Positions 36,367 through 37,275 of a stretch of 37,275 nt of DNA are shown in pieces; the first letter of the stretch is position 1, and every line of letters begins with the position of its first letter. The DNA lies in contig CABPSV020000061.1 in the NCBI GenBank assembly GCA_902459845.2, positions 1 to 37,275 of the forward strand, read 5' to 3'. The notes beneath the pieces are model-generated. The model did not search any database and had not been told where the DNA came from. It saw nothing but the letters and a program-made list of their open reading frames with translations. Made by a program: the position numbers and the translations under genes. This DNA comes from Hepatocystis sp. ex Piliocolobus tephrosceles (taxonomy: Eukaryota; Apicomplexa; Aconoidasida; Haemosporida; Plasmodiidae).

Positions 36367-37275
36367 CTTTTTTTTTTTTCCCTTATTTATTGTGCTTTTT
36401 ATTATATTTATTTTATAAAATTTAAGTGTTACCTATTAAAAGAGTATACCTTTTTTTTACATACTCACTTATATAGCTATACATACGCTTACTTAGTTAC
36501 TTATGTACGTATGTATGTAAACGACTATTCACGAGCTTTTTAACTTTTTAACCAATACAGGGATTTTGTCTTGTCTATTAGGAGACGTGTACAACAAAAC
36601 AGTCAGCAGTATTTGTCAGTTTCATCAAAAAAGGGACCACTATGATATTTTTTTTCAAAATAAAAATACATGGATTGATTCAAATGGTATGTATATAGAA
36701 AATAAAAACATAGACTTGTACATTTTAATTTGTGATATAAAGAGAAAACAATGTAACAACAGTAAAGATATAGTTTTATATTCATTGTCATATCTGTATT
36801 TGTTTATATTATTTAATTATGTTAACATTTTAATGTATTTTTCGTTAATGGATAAAATATTCATAAAAAGTGACATCATCCTTTCTGCTAATAATATGTA
36901 TAGTAGTGACAAAAGTTTACCACTTGTGTATAATGGTTCTTACGTGGGAGATAACAATATCAGTAGCTGCATAGCAGATATTAGCAGAAATAGTAGTACA
37001 AGTAACATAGACAGAGACGAAGATATGGACAGAGGTGAAGATATGGAAAGAGGCGAAGAAATGGAAAGAGGCAAAGATATGGAAAGAGGCGAAGATATGG
37101 ACAGAGGCGAAGATATGGACAGAGGCGAAGATATGGAAAGAGGCGAAGATATGGAAAGAAGTGAAGATATGGAAAGAGGCAAAGATACAAACAGAGGCAA
37201 AGATACAAATAGAGGCAAAGATACAAATAGAGGCGAAAATACAAACAGAGGCGAAAATACAAACAGAGGCGAAAA
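34255..37275 (+). CDS. Gene X copy B, cut by the window end
   Basis: Exon 1 is 34255-36292 and exon 2 starts at 36561 and runs to the end of the window in frame. The intron 36293-36560 uses the same GTATGA and AATACAG sites as copy A. At least 917 residues are encoded here. The protein equals copy A in the parts compared, except that it has four instead of seven SGQYIN octapeptides. If the intron were not spliced, the frame would run into poly-Phe and stop at 36543, which is clearly wrong. The window stops inside the six-residue RGEN(T)N repeats. The 5' neighbourhood differs from copy A: here 1.2 kb of intergenic DNA and the myosin-like gene lie upstream, divergent, instead of the coiled-coil gene. 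Whether this copy exists in the genome or is an assembly product cannot be told from the window. Confidence 0.75.
34806..34901 (+). repeat. 24-nt coding repeat (SGQYIN), four units, copy B
   Basis: Four 24-nt units, against seven in copy A at 11821-11988. It is the only length difference above 1 nt between the two copies of the coding region. Confidence 0.92.
37014..37275 (+). repeat. 18-nt coding tandem repeat (RGEDME type), copy B, truncated by window end
   Basis: Same order of unit variants as copy A (9425-9712, read in reverse). The window ends within the NRGENT units. Confidence 0.9.

Larger units (their letters stand above)
34174..37275. repeat. Inverted duplication, copy B (partner 9446-12621)
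   Basis: Reverse complement of 9446-12621. Exon 2 sequence 36561-37275 aligns to 10160-9446 without an indel. Exon 1 aligns except for loss of 72 nt (three repeat units). The intron differs by 1 nt and one C in its homopolymer. I found no substitution in the coding stretches I compared. The left edge falls at a poly(A) tract next to a shared GC; the right edge is the window end. Confidence 0.93.

Noticed and set aside
1..37275. tRNA, rRNA, transposon or viral genes
   Set aside because: I found no cloverleaf with GC-rich stems, no rRNA-like stretch, and no transposase, reverse transcriptase or terminal-repeat structure. The inverted copies are an ordinary gene, not a mobile element.

Overview
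The window looks like nuclear DNA of a malaria parasite (Plasmodium type). Non-coding DNA is almost pure A/T with long homopolymers and (AT)n tracts. Proteins are rich in Asn, Lys, Ile and Tyr with low-complexity inserts, and introns are short, AT-rich and GT-AG. One protein has a secretory signal followed by a basic leader, as apicoplast proteins do. I cannot name the species. Exon joins below were worked out by hand from splice motifs and reading-frame phase.

Layout: 1-2109 low-complexity intergenic; 2110-4050 (+) PRP17-like WD40 splicing factor; 4795-12539 (-) two-exon gene for an unrecognised protein of 2491 aa ('gene X', copy A); 12691-16662 (+) six-exon coiled-coil protein; 17255-18965 (-) four-exon signal-peptide membrane protein, possibly apicoplast; 19993-21003 (+) TSR3, an 18S rRNA modification enzyme; 21307-22851 (-) CWF19-like splicing protein; 24055-33040 (-) five-exon giant protein of 2743 aa with a degenerate myosin head, IQ motifs and a C-terminal seven-bladed RCC1 propeller; 34255-37275 (+) a second copy of gene X (copy B), inverted relative to copy A and cut off by the window end.

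The two strongest observations are these. (1) There is an inverted duplication of about 3.1 kb (9446-12621 against 34174-37275), identical in every stretch I compared except for three 24-nt repeat units and a homopolymer. It flanks about 21.5 kb of unique DNA, one breakpoint lies in a poly(A) tract, and the other edge is the window end inside an 18-nt repeat. It is either a very young or homogenised duplication, or an assembly artefact. (2) The myosin-like protein has lost the P-loop, switch I and switch II signatures, which suggests a non-catalytic motor fold joined to an RCC1 propeller. The sixth and seventh propeller blades are recovered only when three small downstream exons are added to the large open frame.

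Functionally the genes do not form a pathway. Two encode spliceosome factors (PRP17, CWF19) and one a ribosome biogenesis enzyme (TSR3), as expected for an ordinary eukaryotic housekeeping segment with single-gene transcription units.
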